44,970 bases of DNA from Gammaproteobacteria bacterium (lineage in GTDB: Bacteria; Pseudomonadota; Gammaproteobacteria; Steroidobacterales; Rariloculaceae): positions 1-44,970 of the forward strand of contig JAJDWR010000038.1 in the NCBI GenBank assembly GCA_022825505.1, in the 5' to 3' direction. The notes under the pieces are model-generated. The model did not search any database and had not been told where the DNA came from. It was given only the letters and a program-made list of their open reading frames with translations. The position numbers were made by a program, and so were the translations under genes. Of this stretch, positions 25,550-34,436 are shown one piece after another. Positions within the stretch are counted from its first letter, which is position 1, and the number at the start of each line of letters is the position of its first letter.

Positions 25550-26625
25550 CCGAGAGAGCGGAACGATTACAGGAGATGGCGAAGGCGCTTCCGGATTCGG
25601 TCATCCTGCGCGTCGAGCGGCTCCGCAAGTTCTTCCATCCGAAAGGGGCTGACGTGGTGCGCGCAGTCGACGACATCAGCTTCGACTTGCACCGCTGTGA
25701 AACACTGTCGCTTGTGGGCGAAAGCGGTTGTGGCAAGACTACGGCGGCTCGTGCCATTATCCGTGCCCATGTACCGACGTCGGGCGAAGTCTGGTTCAGA
25801 ACGGCTTCCGGCGAAATTGTGAACCTGGCCGGACTCACCGCAAGGCAATTGCGCCCGCTCCGGGCTGAGATGCAGATGATCTTCCAGGATCCGTACTCAT
25901 CGTTGAATCCCCGCATGACGGTTCGCGACATTGTCGCCGAACCGTTGCGGTTGTTCGGCGTCAGGGATCGACGCGAACTCGATGAAAAAGTAGCCCATCT
26001 GCTTGAGGCGGTCGGCCTGCGGGGCTCGCACATGGGCCGTTATCCCCATGCATTCAGCGGCGGACAGCGCCAGCGTATCGGCATCGCGCGCGCGCTGGCG
26101 CCGAAACCGCGAGTGATCATCGCCGACGAATCCGTCTCGGCGCTGGACGTGTCGGTACAGGCACAGATCCTCAACCTGCTCGTCGACCTGCAGGAGCAGC
26201 AAGAACTGAGTTTCATCTTTGTCGCGCACGACCTGAGCGTCGTGAGACACATCAGTCACCGCGTCGCGGTCATGTATGTCGGGCAAATGGTCGAGCTGGC
26301 GCCCTGCGACGAGCTGTTCGAACGGCCGCTGCATCCCTATACGGCGGCGTTGCTGGCGGCGGTTCCGCAACCCGACCCGGAGCACTTCAGGGCGTTCGCA
26401 CCGCCTCCCGGGGAGCCTCCCAGCTCGCGCAACCCGCCGAGCGGCTGCTACTTTCACCCGAGGTGCCCGCATGCCGTTGCCGCGTGCAGGACGGAGCGGC
26501 CGGAGTGGCGGCAACTGGATTCCGGGCGTTTTGTTCGCTGCCACCTGGCTGAGGAACTTTCGCTGGCAGGTGTCGGTGAGGCCGGCAAGCCGGATCGGGT
26601 TCAGGAGCAAGGTCACGATGGCTGA
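25546..26625 (+). CDS. ABC importer ATP-binding protein (DppF/OppF family)
   Basis: The second ATPase is 359 residues from the ATG at 25546, which overlaps the previous stop by four bases. The longer open frame from 25447 is not needed. Motifs present are Walker A GESGCGKT, Q-loop MIFQDPYSSLNPRMTV, signature FSGGQRQRIGIARAL, Walker B VIIADESVSALDVSVQAQIL and the H-loop AHDLSVVRHI. The tail GCYFHPRCPHAVAAC is the oligopeptide-type cysteine motif. It ends by overlapping the ATG of the substrate-binding protein at 26618. All five importer genes are therefore arranged as one tightly coupled operon, with the binding protein last, which is not the usual order. Confidence 0.93.
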   Translation: MTERAERLQEMAKALPDSVILRVERLRKFFHPKGADVVRAVDDISFDLHRCETLSLVGESGCGKTTAARAIIRAHVPTSGEVWFRTASGEIVNLAGLTARQLRPLRAEMQMIFQDPYSSLNPRMTVRDIVAEPLRLFGVRDRRELDEKVAHLLEAVGLRGSHMGRYPHAFSGGQRQRIGIARALAPKPRVIIADESVSALDVSVQAQILNLLVDLQEQQELSFIFVAHDLSVVRHISHRVAVMYVGQMVELAPCDELFERPLHPYTAALLAAVPQPDPEHFRAFAPPPGEPPSSRNPPSGCYFHPRCPHAVAACRTERPEWRQLDSGRFVRCHLAEELSLAGVGEAGKPDRVQEQGHDG

Positions 26626-28693
26626 TCGCTACAGCAGGCGCGAACTCCTGCAGGGCGGTTGCGTTGCGCTTTCGGCGACCGCGCTGTGGTCCTGTTCTCG
26701 TTCAGGCTTTGAAGCCACATCCCGGGCGGTCGCCCTGGACGAGGCGGATTTCGGGCCGCACGCGCCGGAATCCGGCAGAATCGTTACCGATCCTGCGGCT
26801 GTGCCCCGGACCTTTGGGGAATCGCCGACGCTTTCGGAACTCGTGTCTGCGGGCGGGCTGGACCCGGTGGAAGAGCGGATCGGCCGCGATCCGATCGTGA
26901 TCGAACCGCTCCACGAGATCGGCCGCTACGGCGGGACGCTGCGCCGGGCGTTCGTCGGTCCGGGCGATCAATGGGGCCTCGTCCGGATGGCCTCAGGGCC
27001 CGACAGTTTCCTTCACTGGGACAAGGACTGGCGTGCAGTACGTCCCAACATCGCCCGGGATTTCCGCTTCAGCGACGGCTACCGGGTGCTGACCCTGTCG
27101 CTGCGCCGCGGCATGCGCTGGTCGGACGGCGCGCCGTTCACGGCGGACGACGTGCTGTTCTGGTACCGGGACCTGTACCTGGACCGGCGAATCGTCTCCG
27201 CGCCCAGCGCGTCGATGCTGGTTGACAACCGGGACGTGCTGATCGAGAAGCTGGACGACTTCACGGTCCGGTTCGTCGCCCCGGCGCCGTATGAAGTCCT
27301 GGCCGAGTTGCTTGCCAGCTCGACGGACCTGGGCGGCCTCTCGTTCTATGGCCGGTTCGGCATGGGCGGCTATGCGCCGAAGCATTACCTGTCGCAGTTT
27401 CATCCGAAATACCGATCCGAGAGCGAGGTCAGCGCCGTCGCCCGGGAACAGGGCTTCGCGAACTGGTCGATCTACCTGCGCAACCGCAACGACTGGTCGC
27501 TGAATCCGGAATTGCCCGTACTGTCCCCGTGGCGCGTGGCCGAACCCATCAACTCGCAGAATTGCCGGCTCGAGCGTAATCCATACAGTGTGTGGGTCGA
27601 TTCTGCCGGCAATCAGTTGCCCTATATCGACAGCATCAAGAACATTCTCTGCGCCAACGCCGACGCGGTGAGCTTCAAGGCGGTGGCCGGGCAGCTCGAC
27701 TTTCAGAACAGGCACCTGCAGATCGAGCAACTGCCGTTCCTGCTGAGCAATCGCCGGCGCTCCGACTACAACATCTATCTCGACCCCAACGAGGGAACGG
27801 ATCTCGGCATACGCGTCAACCTGAGCTATCGCGGAGACCCGGAGATTGGGGAGTGGCTCGGGAATCCCGATTTCCGGAGGGCCCTGTCTCTGGGGACCCA
27901 TCGGCGGGAAATCAACGAGACCCTGATGCTCGGGCTCGGCCGCCCGTCCGCGTCGGTGCCTGCGGTGACCAACCGCTACTACCCGGGCGATGAATGGGTT
28001 ACGAGATGGGCGAGTCACGATGTCCCGCAGGCCAACCGGCTCCTCGATGAACTGGGCCTGAGGGAGCGTGACGAGTCCGGATACAGGCTTCGCAGGGACG
28101 GCACGGGACGACTGCAACTCAATTGCGTGACCGCGGTATCGCACTTCGATTACACGGGCGTTGCGGAGATGATTCGCGAACAGTGGCGCATGATCGGGAT
28201 CGATCTGGACGTGGAAATCGTCGACCAGGTTCTTTACAACCAGCGCAGCATGTCCGGCGAAGTACAGCTCGGCGTCATGCTGACCGGTAGCGAGGACCCC
28301 TATGTCAATCCCGATTTGCTGTTCCCGTATACGACGGTCGGCTTTGGTGCGATCATGGGCGTGGATTTCGCGCAGTGGTTCCGGTCCGGCGGCGCAGCCG
28401 GGGTGCGGCCTCCGGACGAGATCGTGGAGATGATGAATCTCTGGCAGGAAGGGCGCCGGTCGGCCAGCGAGACGCGCGTGGCGATAGGAAAGGAGTTGCT
28501 CAGGCGCCATGTAGACCTGGTCATCAGCATCGGCCTCGTCTCCAATGCCTATTCCATGCACGGAATCCACCTGGCCAGGAAGAATCTGGGCAATGTCCCG
28601 AGACGAGTCGTCAATACCCAGATAGTATTGACGCCGTCGACTGGGTTGCCCATGACGTTCCATTACAGGGAAGGGGATGACAATGACGCTTGA
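26618..28693 (+). CDS. Large ABC importer substrate-binding protein (SBP_bac_5), Tat lipoprotein
   Basis: The 691-residue exported protein begins MADRYSRRELLQGG with a twin-arginine motif, then a hydrophobic stretch and a lipobox-like ALWSC, so it is probably a Tat-exported lipoprotein. The SBP_bac_5 fold is recognisable from LTLSLRRGMRWSDGAPFTAD, DVLFWYRDLYLD and NPDFRRALSLGTHR. It is longer than the usual 500-550 residues; this large class is found with long OppC-type permeases. The start ATG at 26618 lies inside the end of the preceding ATPase gene. Its end overlaps the next membrane protein gene. The ligand cannot be read from the sequence; the surrounding enzymes suggest a small carboxylated or amide-containing compound more than a dietary peptide. 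Confidence 0.9.
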   Translation: MADRYSRRELLQGGCVALSATALWSCSRSGFEATSRAVALDEADFGPHAPESGRIVTDPAAVPRTFGESPTLSELVSAGGLDPVEERIGRDPIVIEPLHEIGRYGGTLRRAFVGPGDQWGLVRMASGPDSFLHWDKDWRAVRPNIARDFRFSDGYRVLTLSLRRGMRWSDGAPFTADDVLFWYRDLYLDRRIVSAPSASMLVDNRDVLIEKLDDFTVRFVAPAPYEVLAELLASSTDLGGLSFYGRFGMGGYAPKHYLSQFHPKYRSESEVSAVAREQGFANWSIYLRNRNDWSLNPELPVLSPWRVAEPINSQNCRLERNPYSVWVDSAGNQLPYIDSIKNILCANADAVSFKAVAGQLDFQNRHLQIEQLPFLLSNRRRSDYNIYLDPNEGTDLGIRVNLSYRGDPEIGEWLGNPDFRRALSLGTHRREINETLMLGLGRPSASVPAVTNRYYPGDEWVTRWASHDVPQANRLLDELGLRERDESGYRLRRDGTGRLQLNCVTAVSHFDYTGVAEMIREQWRMIGIDLDVEIVDQVLYNQRSMSGEVQLGVMLTGSEDPYVNPDLLFPYTTVGFGAIMGVDFAQWFRSGGAAGVRPPDEIVEMMNLWQEGRRSASETRVAIGKELLRRHVDLVISIGLVSNAYSMHGIHLARKNLGNVPRRVVNTQIVLTPSTGLPMTFHYREGDDNDA

Positions 28694-29087
28694 CGTAACG
28701 CTGCACACCATTCATCTGGTCTTTGCCATATTCTGGTTCGGATCGTACATGTGGTCCGAGTTGATTCTCTGGCCGCAGATGCAGAAGGCGGGTCACCTCG
28801 AAGCCGTCCAGGGCGGTCTTCGATCGGTGGCCGTGCGCCAGATCACGGCAATCGGAATCGTCGGGACCATCCTCAGCGGGTATATCCGCGGCGTGGCCGG
28901 CGGGGTTTTCGATCGCATTTACACTCCCTATGGCGCCATGTTCCTGGTCTCGGCCGTAGTCGGCGTTTGGATGGTCGCCTGGTGGTCGACCTTCCCGGTC
29001 CGATCGCTGAAGTGGGGCTGGCGCGCCTATTACAGCGGATTCTGGGTGCTGTTCGCGATGATGATAGGGATGCGCTTCGCTCAATGA
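28683..29087 (+). CDS. Small four-helix membrane protein, unknown function
   Basis: This protein is 134 residues from the ATG at 28683, which has AAGGGG six bases upstream; an ATG two codons earlier has no room for a ribosome binding site. It is strongly hydrophobic, with about four helices: VTLHTIHLVFAIFWFGSYMW, then AIGIVGTILSGYI, FLVSAVVGVWMVAWW and YYSGFWVLFAMMIGM. The overall look, with an early His and Trp-rich helices, is like small DUF2269/CopD-type membrane proteins that may bind haem or copper, but no motif decides it. The start lies inside the end of the binding-protein gene, so it is translated with the importer operon. Function unknown. Confidence 0.75.
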   Translation: MTLDVTLHTIHLVFAIFWFGSYMWSELILWPQMQKAGHLEAVQGGLRSVAVRQITAIGIVGTILSGYIRGVAGGVFDRIYTPYGAMFLVSAVVGVWMVAWWSTFPVRSLKWGWRAYYSGFWVLFAMMIGMRFAQ

Positions 29088-29302
29088 GCCGGCGGTTTTC
29101 CGGCCGTCTTTCTGCTTTCCGATGCGGCAAGCTACGTGACCGGACGGGTCGCGCGAGTCTGTTGCCCACGCTGCATAACATATTGAGAATTCGTCAACAA
29201 CCAGACATGGGTTTTGGCACTATACTCATGAAGTCATGCGCTTGTCGGCGGTACTGCATCAAGCGTCGCGACTTTTCCGGCACAGCCAGGGAATAGATAT
29301 CG

Positions 29303-29737
29303 ATGTCATCTGCTACTGACGCAGCCGGAAATCCCGGCATGGCAAAGTTGACCCGCTGGATCGTGGCAGTACACCTGCTGATCGTGATCGTGCATATGGC
29401 GGCAGCGATCGCCTTTGTCACCGGAGTTGCCCTGGTCAGCGGAGAGGCTGCAACGGCTTATCTCCTCCACGCGAGGTTGGCGTGGGTGGTGCTGGCGCTG
29501 GGGATCGTGCAGGCACTGGCGGTATTCAACCCGGCTCTGCCCGCGCTGCACTGGATGTACAGGGTTTTCGCCATCCTTGTCGTTATCGGCGAGGTGCTGG
29601 AATTGTTTGTCATACCACGCGGATATGTCGATTACCACGTCACTGTCGCGATGGTCGTATGGGGCTGCGCGCTGGCACTCTACGTGCGCATGCTCGACCC
29701 GCAGTGGACGGCTGCTGCGGCGTCCGGTACCAGTTAG
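29303..29737 (+). CDS. Small four-helix membrane protein, unknown function
   Basis: The 144-residue membrane protein has a short polar N-terminus and about four helices (WIVAVHLLIVIVHMAAAIAF, AWVVLALGIVQALAVF, MYRVFAILVVIGEVLELFVI, VTVAMVVWGCALALYVRML). Two histidines in the first helix and one in the last loop could be haem or metal ligands, but no family is certain. The preceding gap (29088-29302) holds no gene; a TATACT at 29221-29226 could be a -10 element, with no clear -35. The gene ends just before the thiamine-diphosphate enzyme and may be transcribed with it. Its resemblance in size and topology to the membrane protein at 28683 is notable, but I cannot claim homology. Confidence 0.7.
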   Translation: MSSATDAAGNPGMAKLTRWIVAVHLLIVIVHMAAAIAFVTGVALVSGEAATAYLLHARLAWVVLALGIVQALAVFNPALPALHWMYRVFAILVVIGEVLELFVIPRGYVDYHVTVAMVVWGCALALYVRMLDPQWTAAAASGTS

Positions 29738-29781
29738 CCGAACCTCCAATGTCCGGAGACTGGCCTAAGGGGATGCCGGCG

Positions 29782-31557
29782 ATGGATGGCGCGACACTGA
29801 TCGTCCGAATGCTCGAGGCCTACGGCGTCGAGGTCGTGTTCGGCGTGCCCGGCGAGACGAGCATCCCGCTATACCGGGCGCTGGCAGATGACGATTGTTC
29901 GATCGCGCATGTAATGGCGCGCGACGAGCGAACCTCGGGCTTCATGGCTGACGCCTACGCCCGTGTCACGCACCGCCCCGGTGTGGTCGAGTTTCCCAGC
30001 GGCGCCGGCCCGCTCTACGGCCTCGCCGCCGTGGCGGAAGCCAACGAGTCGGCGGTGCCGATGATCGCCATCACCAGCGACAATTCACTCGCCGTGGAGG
30101 GCCGGGGATTCATCGCCGAACTGGACTGCCAGCGGCTGTTTCAGCCCGTGACCAAGGCGTCGATCATGCTGAAGTCCGCGCGCAAGATTCCCGAGACGAT
30201 CCGCAACGCGTTTCGCATCGCGACCACGGGCCGGGCAGGGGCCGTACACATCGCCATTCCCGACAACATCTACTCCGAGCAGGTGCAGCCCGGCGACGTG
30301 TCAATGCACGTCGATACAGCCTGCAAGGCGGCGCCCGCGAACCCGTGCGGTCCGGCCGGCGACAAGCTGGTACAGGTTCGGGACGCCCTGGCCAGGGCGC
30401 GCCGTCCCCTTGTCGTCGCCGGCGGCGGCGTCAACCGCTCGGACGCCCGAGCGGCGCTGACCGAATTTGCGGAATTGTATGAAGTTCCCGTCGTCACCTC
30501 GATGACCGGGCAACAGTCCATCAGCGATACCCATGAACTGTCCATCGGCATCATCGGCGACAATGGCTTTCATCCCCATGCGAACCGGGCCCTGGAGGAG
30601 TCGGATCTGCTCATCTACGTCGGGTGCCGGATGGGCTCGGTCGTCACGATCGGGTGGTCGTTTCCGGCGCCGGACCCGGAGAGGCAGATCGTACACGTTG
30701 ACGTCGATCCGGAGGTACTGGGCCGCAATACCCGCGACGCGCTCAATATCGTCTCCGATGCAGGGGAATTCTTCCGCCAACTGGTTGCGCTGGGCCGTCT
30801 GAAGACAGCGAATGCGGATCCGTCGTGGTCCGCCCTGCTCAATCGATGGCGACGGCAGTTCTGGGACCATGCCAATTCCGGGGCAGGCAGCAGCGGGACG
30901 AGCGGCACGCTGAATCCCTCGGCGGTCATCCAGTCGCTGGGTCGCCGCATCAGCGAGCCGCAACTGGTGTTCGTGGACCCCGGTACGCCCACCCCGTACA
31001 CCTGCCGCTACCTGTGCCTTTCGGACGATGCGTCCCGCGTCATCATGAACCGGTCCTACGGCGGTCTGGGCTACGCCATACCCGGCGTGATTGCCGGCTG
31101 GTACGCAGACCGCGCGAACCGGCCGATCGGTTTGTTCGGCGACGGCTCGCTGGGCATGTCCGCCGGCGATCTCGAGACCGTTGTCCGTTTGGGCATCCCG
31201 GCGATCCTCCTGCACTTCAACAACTCGACATTCGGCTGGATCGACGCGCACACGACGGTGGTGCGCGGCCTTCAGGCCGAGCCACTTCAATTCGACCGGT
31301 CGGACTGCGTGGGCATGGCGGCGTCCTATGGGTTCCTCGGCGTTGGCGTGCATCGCCCGGAGGATCTGGAACCGGCGCTCGACAAGGCGTTTGCGCACGA
31401 TGGGCCGGTATTCGTGGATGTGCACGTAAGGACCTGTGCCGAGGAGATTCCCCCCGTGTACACGTGGATAAAGCGCAGCGGGCTGGATCCGCTGGCGGTG
31501 GGCGGATCGCGTCTCGACGCTGACATCGCCGCGCAACCTCTCAAGCGAACGGCCTGA
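29782..31557 (+). CDS. Thiamine diphosphate-dependent enzyme (acetolactate synthase/decarboxylase-like)
   Basis: The 591-residue enzyme has the three domains of the acetolactate synthase/pyruvate oxidase superfamily. The N-terminal pyrimidine-binding domain has VVFGVPGE and the activating Glu in ARDERTSGFMADAYAR (about E49). A central domain contains ARRPLVVAGGGVNRS. The C-terminal cofactor domain has the motif GDGSLGMSAGD at about 453 ending with NN at about 480, the expected spacing. It would perform a decarboxylation or carboligation on a 2-keto acid, but the substrate cannot be assigned. The ATG at 29782 is preferred because AAGGGG lies nine bases before it; the ATG at 29749 is the longer option. 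It stands 26 bases before the ChrA gene in the same operon. Confidence 0.9.
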   Translation: MDGATLIVRMLEAYGVEVVFGVPGETSIPLYRALADDDCSIAHVMARDERTSGFMADAYARVTHRPGVVEFPSGAGPLYGLAAVAEANESAVPMIAITSDNSLAVEGRGFIAELDCQRLFQPVTKASIMLKSARKIPETIRNAFRIATTGRAGAVHIAIPDNIYSEQVQPGDVSMHVDTACKAAPANPCGPAGDKLVQVRDALARARRPLVVAGGGVNRSDARAALTEFAELYEVPVVTSMTGQQSISDTHELSIGIIGDNGFHPHANRALEESDLLIYVGCRMGSVVTIGWSFPAPDPERQIVHVDVDPEVLGRNTRDALNIVSDAGEFFRQLVALGRLKTANADPSWSALLNRWRRQFWDHANSGAGSSGTSGTLNPSAVIQSLGRRISEPQLVFVDPGTPTPYTCRYLCLSDDASRVIMNRSYGGLGYAIPGVIAGWYADRANRPIGLFGDGSLGMSAGDLETVVRLGIPAILLHFNNSTFGWIDAHTTVVRGLQAEPLQFDRSDCVGMAASYGFLGVGVHRPEDLEPALDKAFAHDGPVFVDVHVRTCAEEIPPVYTWIKRSGLDPLAVGGSRLDADIAAQPLKRTA

Positions 31558-31582
31558 TGCAGGCTGAAAGGCAACCAGGGCG

Positions 31583-32821
31583 ATGACCACGGCAGACGAA
31601 TCGACGGGCAACGGCCCTGCGCAAGCGAATTCGACGGGGAGCAAGGGCTCCGCGTTCGAGGTCCTCAGGATCTTTGCGGGGCTCGGATTCACGTGCTTCG
31701 GCGGTCCCATTGCGCATCTGGGGTATTTTCGAACGGAATTTGTCACCAAACGCAAGTGGCTCAGTGAAAGCGCGTATGCGGATCTCGTCGCGCTCTGCCA
31801 GTTTCTGCCGGGCCCCGCCTCCAGCAAGGTCGGCTTCTCGCTGGGACTGTTGCGCGGCGGCTACTGGGGCGGGTTCATGGCCTGGCTGGGTTTCACCCTG
31901 CCGTCCGCGGTTCTGCTGGTGCTGTTCGCCTACGGTACCGGGTTCATCGCCGAGACGGCGGCGGGACAGGGCCTCATCCGCGGCCTGAAACTCACCGCGG
32001 TAGCGATCGTCGCCCATGCCGTCCTGGGCATGGCGCGTGCCCTCACGCCCGATGCAACGCGTGCATCCATCGGCGCCCTGGCGGCAGTCATCGTCCTGCT
32101 CGCACCCACATCCATCGGCCAGATCGCGGCGATCGTCTTTGGCGGCGTGCTGGGCTGGCGGTTGTGCGGGGGCGAACTCAATGAGCAACCGGAGGTTCTT
32201 GATTTCTCCGTGTCGCGACGCGTGGGCATCGTTTCGACGGTGCTGCTGGCCGTCCTGCTGGGCGCCGCGCTGGTGCCGCTCCCCGATTCCGGTTACTCGA
32301 TGTTCAACGCCTTCTTCCGTTCCGGTGCACTGGTCTTCGGTGGCGGACATGTCGTGCTGCCGCTTCTCAATGAAGCCGTGGTCGCGCCGGGTTGGGTCAG
32401 CGAGGAGGAGTTTCTCGCCGGATACGGCGCGGCGCAGGCCGTGCCGGGGCCGCTGTTCACGTTCGGCGCCTACCTGGGTGCCGTTGCCACCGCGCCTGTC
32501 ATCGGCCCGGCAGCCATCGCGATCGGCCTGTTTGCGATTTTTCTGCCGGGCATCCTGCTGCAACTGTCGGCGCTGCCTTTCTGGAATGCGTTGCGGGGGC
32601 GGCCAGTTGTGCAAGCCATGATGCGGGGCGTGAACGCGTCAGTGGTCGGAATTCTGGGTGCCGCGCTCTATACGCCCATCTGGACCAGCGTGGTGGTTCA
32701 GCCGGCGGACTTCGCCGTGGCGCTGATCGGCTTCGTGCTGCTGCTGGCCTGGCGGGCTCCGGCGCTCGCCGTCGTGGCTTTCTGTGCGCTGTCGGGAGTC
32801 GCGCTGTCCTTGATGGCCTGA
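31583..32821 (+). CDS. chrA: ChrA (CHR) family anion transporter, two-domain form
   Basis: The 412-residue membrane protein is a bidomain chromate transporter family member. The first half has LGFTCFGGPIAHLGYF and the pore motif CQFLPGPASSKVGFSLG; the second half repeats the pattern with VFGGGHVVLPLLNEAVV and AVPGPLFTFGAYLG. It has about ten to twelve predicted helices. Family members export chromate with sulfate as antagonist, but the physiological anion is often unknown. No other metal-resistance gene lies near, and it sits between a thiamine enzyme and a MmgE/PrpD gene in a catabolic operon. Export of an organic or sulfur oxyanion produced by the pathway is therefore as likely as chromate resistance. 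The stop is followed after three bases by the next ATG. Confidence 0.9.
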   Translation: MTTADESTGNGPAQANSTGSKGSAFEVLRIFAGLGFTCFGGPIAHLGYFRTEFVTKRKWLSESAYADLVALCQFLPGPASSKVGFSLGLLRGGYWGGFMAWLGFTLPSAVLLVLFAYGTGFIAETAAGQGLIRGLKLTAVAIVAHAVLGMARALTPDATRASIGALAAVIVLLAPTSIGQIAAIVFGGVLGWRLCGGELNEQPEVLDFSVSRRVGIVSTVLLAVLLGAALVPLPDSGYSMFNAFFRSGALVFGGGHVVLPLLNEAVVAPGWVSEEEFLAGYGAAQAVPGPLFTFGAYLGAVATAPVIGPAAIAIGLFAIFLPGILLQLSALPFWNALRGRPVVQAMMRGVNASVVGILGAALYTPIWTSVVVQPADFAVALIGFVLLLAWRAPALAVVAFCALSGVALSLMA

Positions 32822-32824
32822 GCG

Positions 32825-34180
32825 ATGAAGTACGCGTTCGCCGACGCCGTCCTTGGCCTGCGCTTCGAGTCACTCGAACCGACCGTGGTGGAACAGGCGA
32901 AGCGAGTCTTTCTCTATCACGTCTGCACCGCCTTCATGGGGCGTCGGGCGGCAGAGTTGAATCCGTCGACCGGGTTCGCGGTGATCGCGGGGCTGGGCAA
33001 TCCGCCGGGCCCGTGCACGGTCATCGGACAGGATCTCAGGCTGGCGGCAACCGATGCGGCCTACCTGAATTGCCACCTGATCGGCGGCGGCGGATACGAC
33101 GACGTCATCTTCCCTGCGGGCATGCATGCCGGACTCATGATCATTCCGGTGGCCATGGCAATGGCCGAGGGGCAACGAGCGTCGGGACCGGAATTCATCG
33201 CGGCGCTGGTCACAGGATACGAGATCCTCGGCAAGATCGGCCAGTGGACCTGGTCCGAGGCAAGTCCGCGACGGCCCGGCCCCGTATTCGGTCCCATGGC
33301 AAGCGCAGGTGTCTGTGCGCGGCTTCTCGGTCTGGACCGAGAGCAGACGGCGAATGCCATCGGCTACGCGGCGCACGCCGGCATGGGACTGCCCTGCAAC
33401 CTGAATACGCAGATCCATGCGATGGCCTGCCGGGCGGGCATCATGAGCGCGCTTTACGGCGGGGCAGGGGGGGACTGTCCCGACGATATTCTCGAAGGCC
33501 CGCTTGGGTTTTACCGCACGTTCTTCGGTGCCAGTCCCGGTTCGGCGGCGGAGGTGCTTGAGGACTTTGGCAGAAACCACGCGATCATGGCGTCCCGGGA
33601 AAAGCGCTACCCGGGCACGATGCTCAACCTGGTGGCGGTGGAAAAAACCCGGGTACTCGTCATGAGGCACGGGCTGTCGGCCGAGAACGTCGCGTCGGTG
33701 ACGTTGCAGCTTTCCGAGCAGCGCCGGCGACATCCCACCGCGCAGCTTCGTCCGCCGTACGCACGGCCGCTGGAAGCGTTTGCCTCGTGCCATTTCCTGA
33801 TCTCGCTGCTGCTGCTGGACGGCGATATCCGCGAAGATCTGCGCTGGGAAGCAAAGGATGATCCGGACGTGCTGGAAATCGCGCGGCGGGTGGATACGAG
33901 CTTCGTCGAGCACCCCAACCCGATCTACGCGCGGGTCACCATCAGGACGACAGATGGGCGGGTCTTCAAGGCTGAAGGTGACGATCATGTTTTTCCGCCG
34001 CTCGATGCGACGGAACTGCTGCGCAAGCATGCCCGCGGCGTGCTCTCCGCAGAGCGCATAAACCGGCTGGTCGAGTCGGTTGCGCGGCTGGAGACGAAGG
34101 ACGACGCTTCGGAAGTTTTCGGCCTGCTGATGCCGGATGTGGAACGTCGGCAGGCACGCATCAGGATGCAGGCAAGCTAG
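32825..34180 (+). CDS. MmgE/PrpD family protein (paralogue 2)
   Basis: At 451 residues this is the most divergent of the three MmgE/PrpD proteins here. It keeps the family frame: YDDVIFPAGMHAGLMIIPVA, VTGYEILGKIGQW, ARLLGLDREQTANAIGYAAH, ILEGPLGFYRTFFG and the lid segment REKRYPGTMLNLVAVEKTRV. Like its paralogues it has K-R-Y-P-G-T-x-L-N where canonical members have a K-x-Y-P-C motif followed by His, and no His in the first-domain segment RRPGPVFGPMASAG. The start ATG at 32825 directly follows the chrA stop, and a lipoyl-domain gene follows nine bases after its end. The reaction is unknown; the family performs dehydration, decarboxylation or epimerisation of carboxylic acids. Confidence 0.88.
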   Translation: MKYAFADAVLGLRFESLEPTVVEQAKRVFLYHVCTAFMGRRAAELNPSTGFAVIAGLGNPPGPCTVIGQDLRLAATDAAYLNCHLIGGGGYDDVIFPAGMHAGLMIIPVAMAMAEGQRASGPEFIAALVTGYEILGKIGQWTWSEASPRRPGPVFGPMASAGVCARLLGLDREQTANAIGYAAHAGMGLPCNLNTQIHAMACRAGIMSALYGGAGGDCPDDILEGPLGFYRTFFGASPGSAAEVLEDFGRNHAIMASREKRYPGTMLNLVAVEKTRVLVMRHGLSAENVASVTLQLSEQRRRHPTAQLRPPYARPLEAFASCHFLISLLLLDGDIREDLRWEAKDDPDVLEIARRVDTSFVEHPNPIYARVTIRTTDGRVFKAEGDDHVFPPLDATELLRKHARGVLSAERINRLVESVARLETKDDASEVFGLLMPDVERRQARIRMQAS

Positions 34181-34189
34181 AGGTTCGAT

Positions 34190-34429
34190 GTGAGTACAGA
34201 GATTGAGGTGCCCGAGTTGGGCGAGGGCATTTCCGAAGTCACGATCATGAGGTGGCTCAAGGGGATTGGCGATGCCGTCGAGGCAGGCGAAGCAATCGCG
34301 GCGGTGGAGACGGACAAGGCGAGCATGGAGATTGAGGCGCCCGTATCCGGCACGCTGACCGAACTGCTGGCCGAGCCGGGCGATTCACCGGAAGTCGGCG
34401 ATACTATCGCACGCATGGAATCTGGGTGA
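34190..34429 (+). CDS. Free-standing lipoyl-domain protein
   Basis: The whole 79-residue protein is one biotinyl/lipoyl domain of the 2-oxoacid dehydrogenase E2 type. It runs EIEVPELGEGISEVTIMRW and then VETDKASMEIEAPVSGT, with the lipoylation Lys at K43 in the E-T-D-K-A-S hairpin. There is no linker, E1/E3-binding domain or catalytic E2 domain, and no E1, E2 or E3 gene lies in the window. The start is a GTG at 34190 preceded by AGAGG. It ends seven bases before the Ldh2-type oxidoreductase gene. It may act as a mobile swinging arm for a neighbouring enzyme, with the thiamine-diphosphate enzyme at 29782 the obvious candidate, or for a complex encoded elsewhere. A biotin carrier is less likely because the M-K-M motif is absent. 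Confidence 0.88.
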   Translation: MSTEIEVPELGEGISEVTIMRWLKGIGDAVEAGEAIAAVETDKASMEIEAPVSGTLTELLAEPGDSPEVGDTIARMESG

Positions 34430-34436
34430 GGACAAC

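Noticed and set aside
26993..28711. A 572-codon open frame on the minus strand opposite the substrate-binding protein gene
   Set aside because: It is the antisense shadow of a high-GC gene. The translation is rich in Arg, His and Val without recognisable domains, while the plus strand shows clear SBP_bac_5 motifs.
30301..31827. A 508-codon minus-strand frame opposite the ThDP enzyme gene
   Set aside because: Antisense shadow; the plus frame has the ThDP motif with correct spacing.
32392..33561. A 389-codon plus-strand frame across chrA and the MmgE/PrpD gene
   Set aside because: Out-of-frame shadow rich in Arg and Gly; it spans the junction of two clear genes and has no domain.
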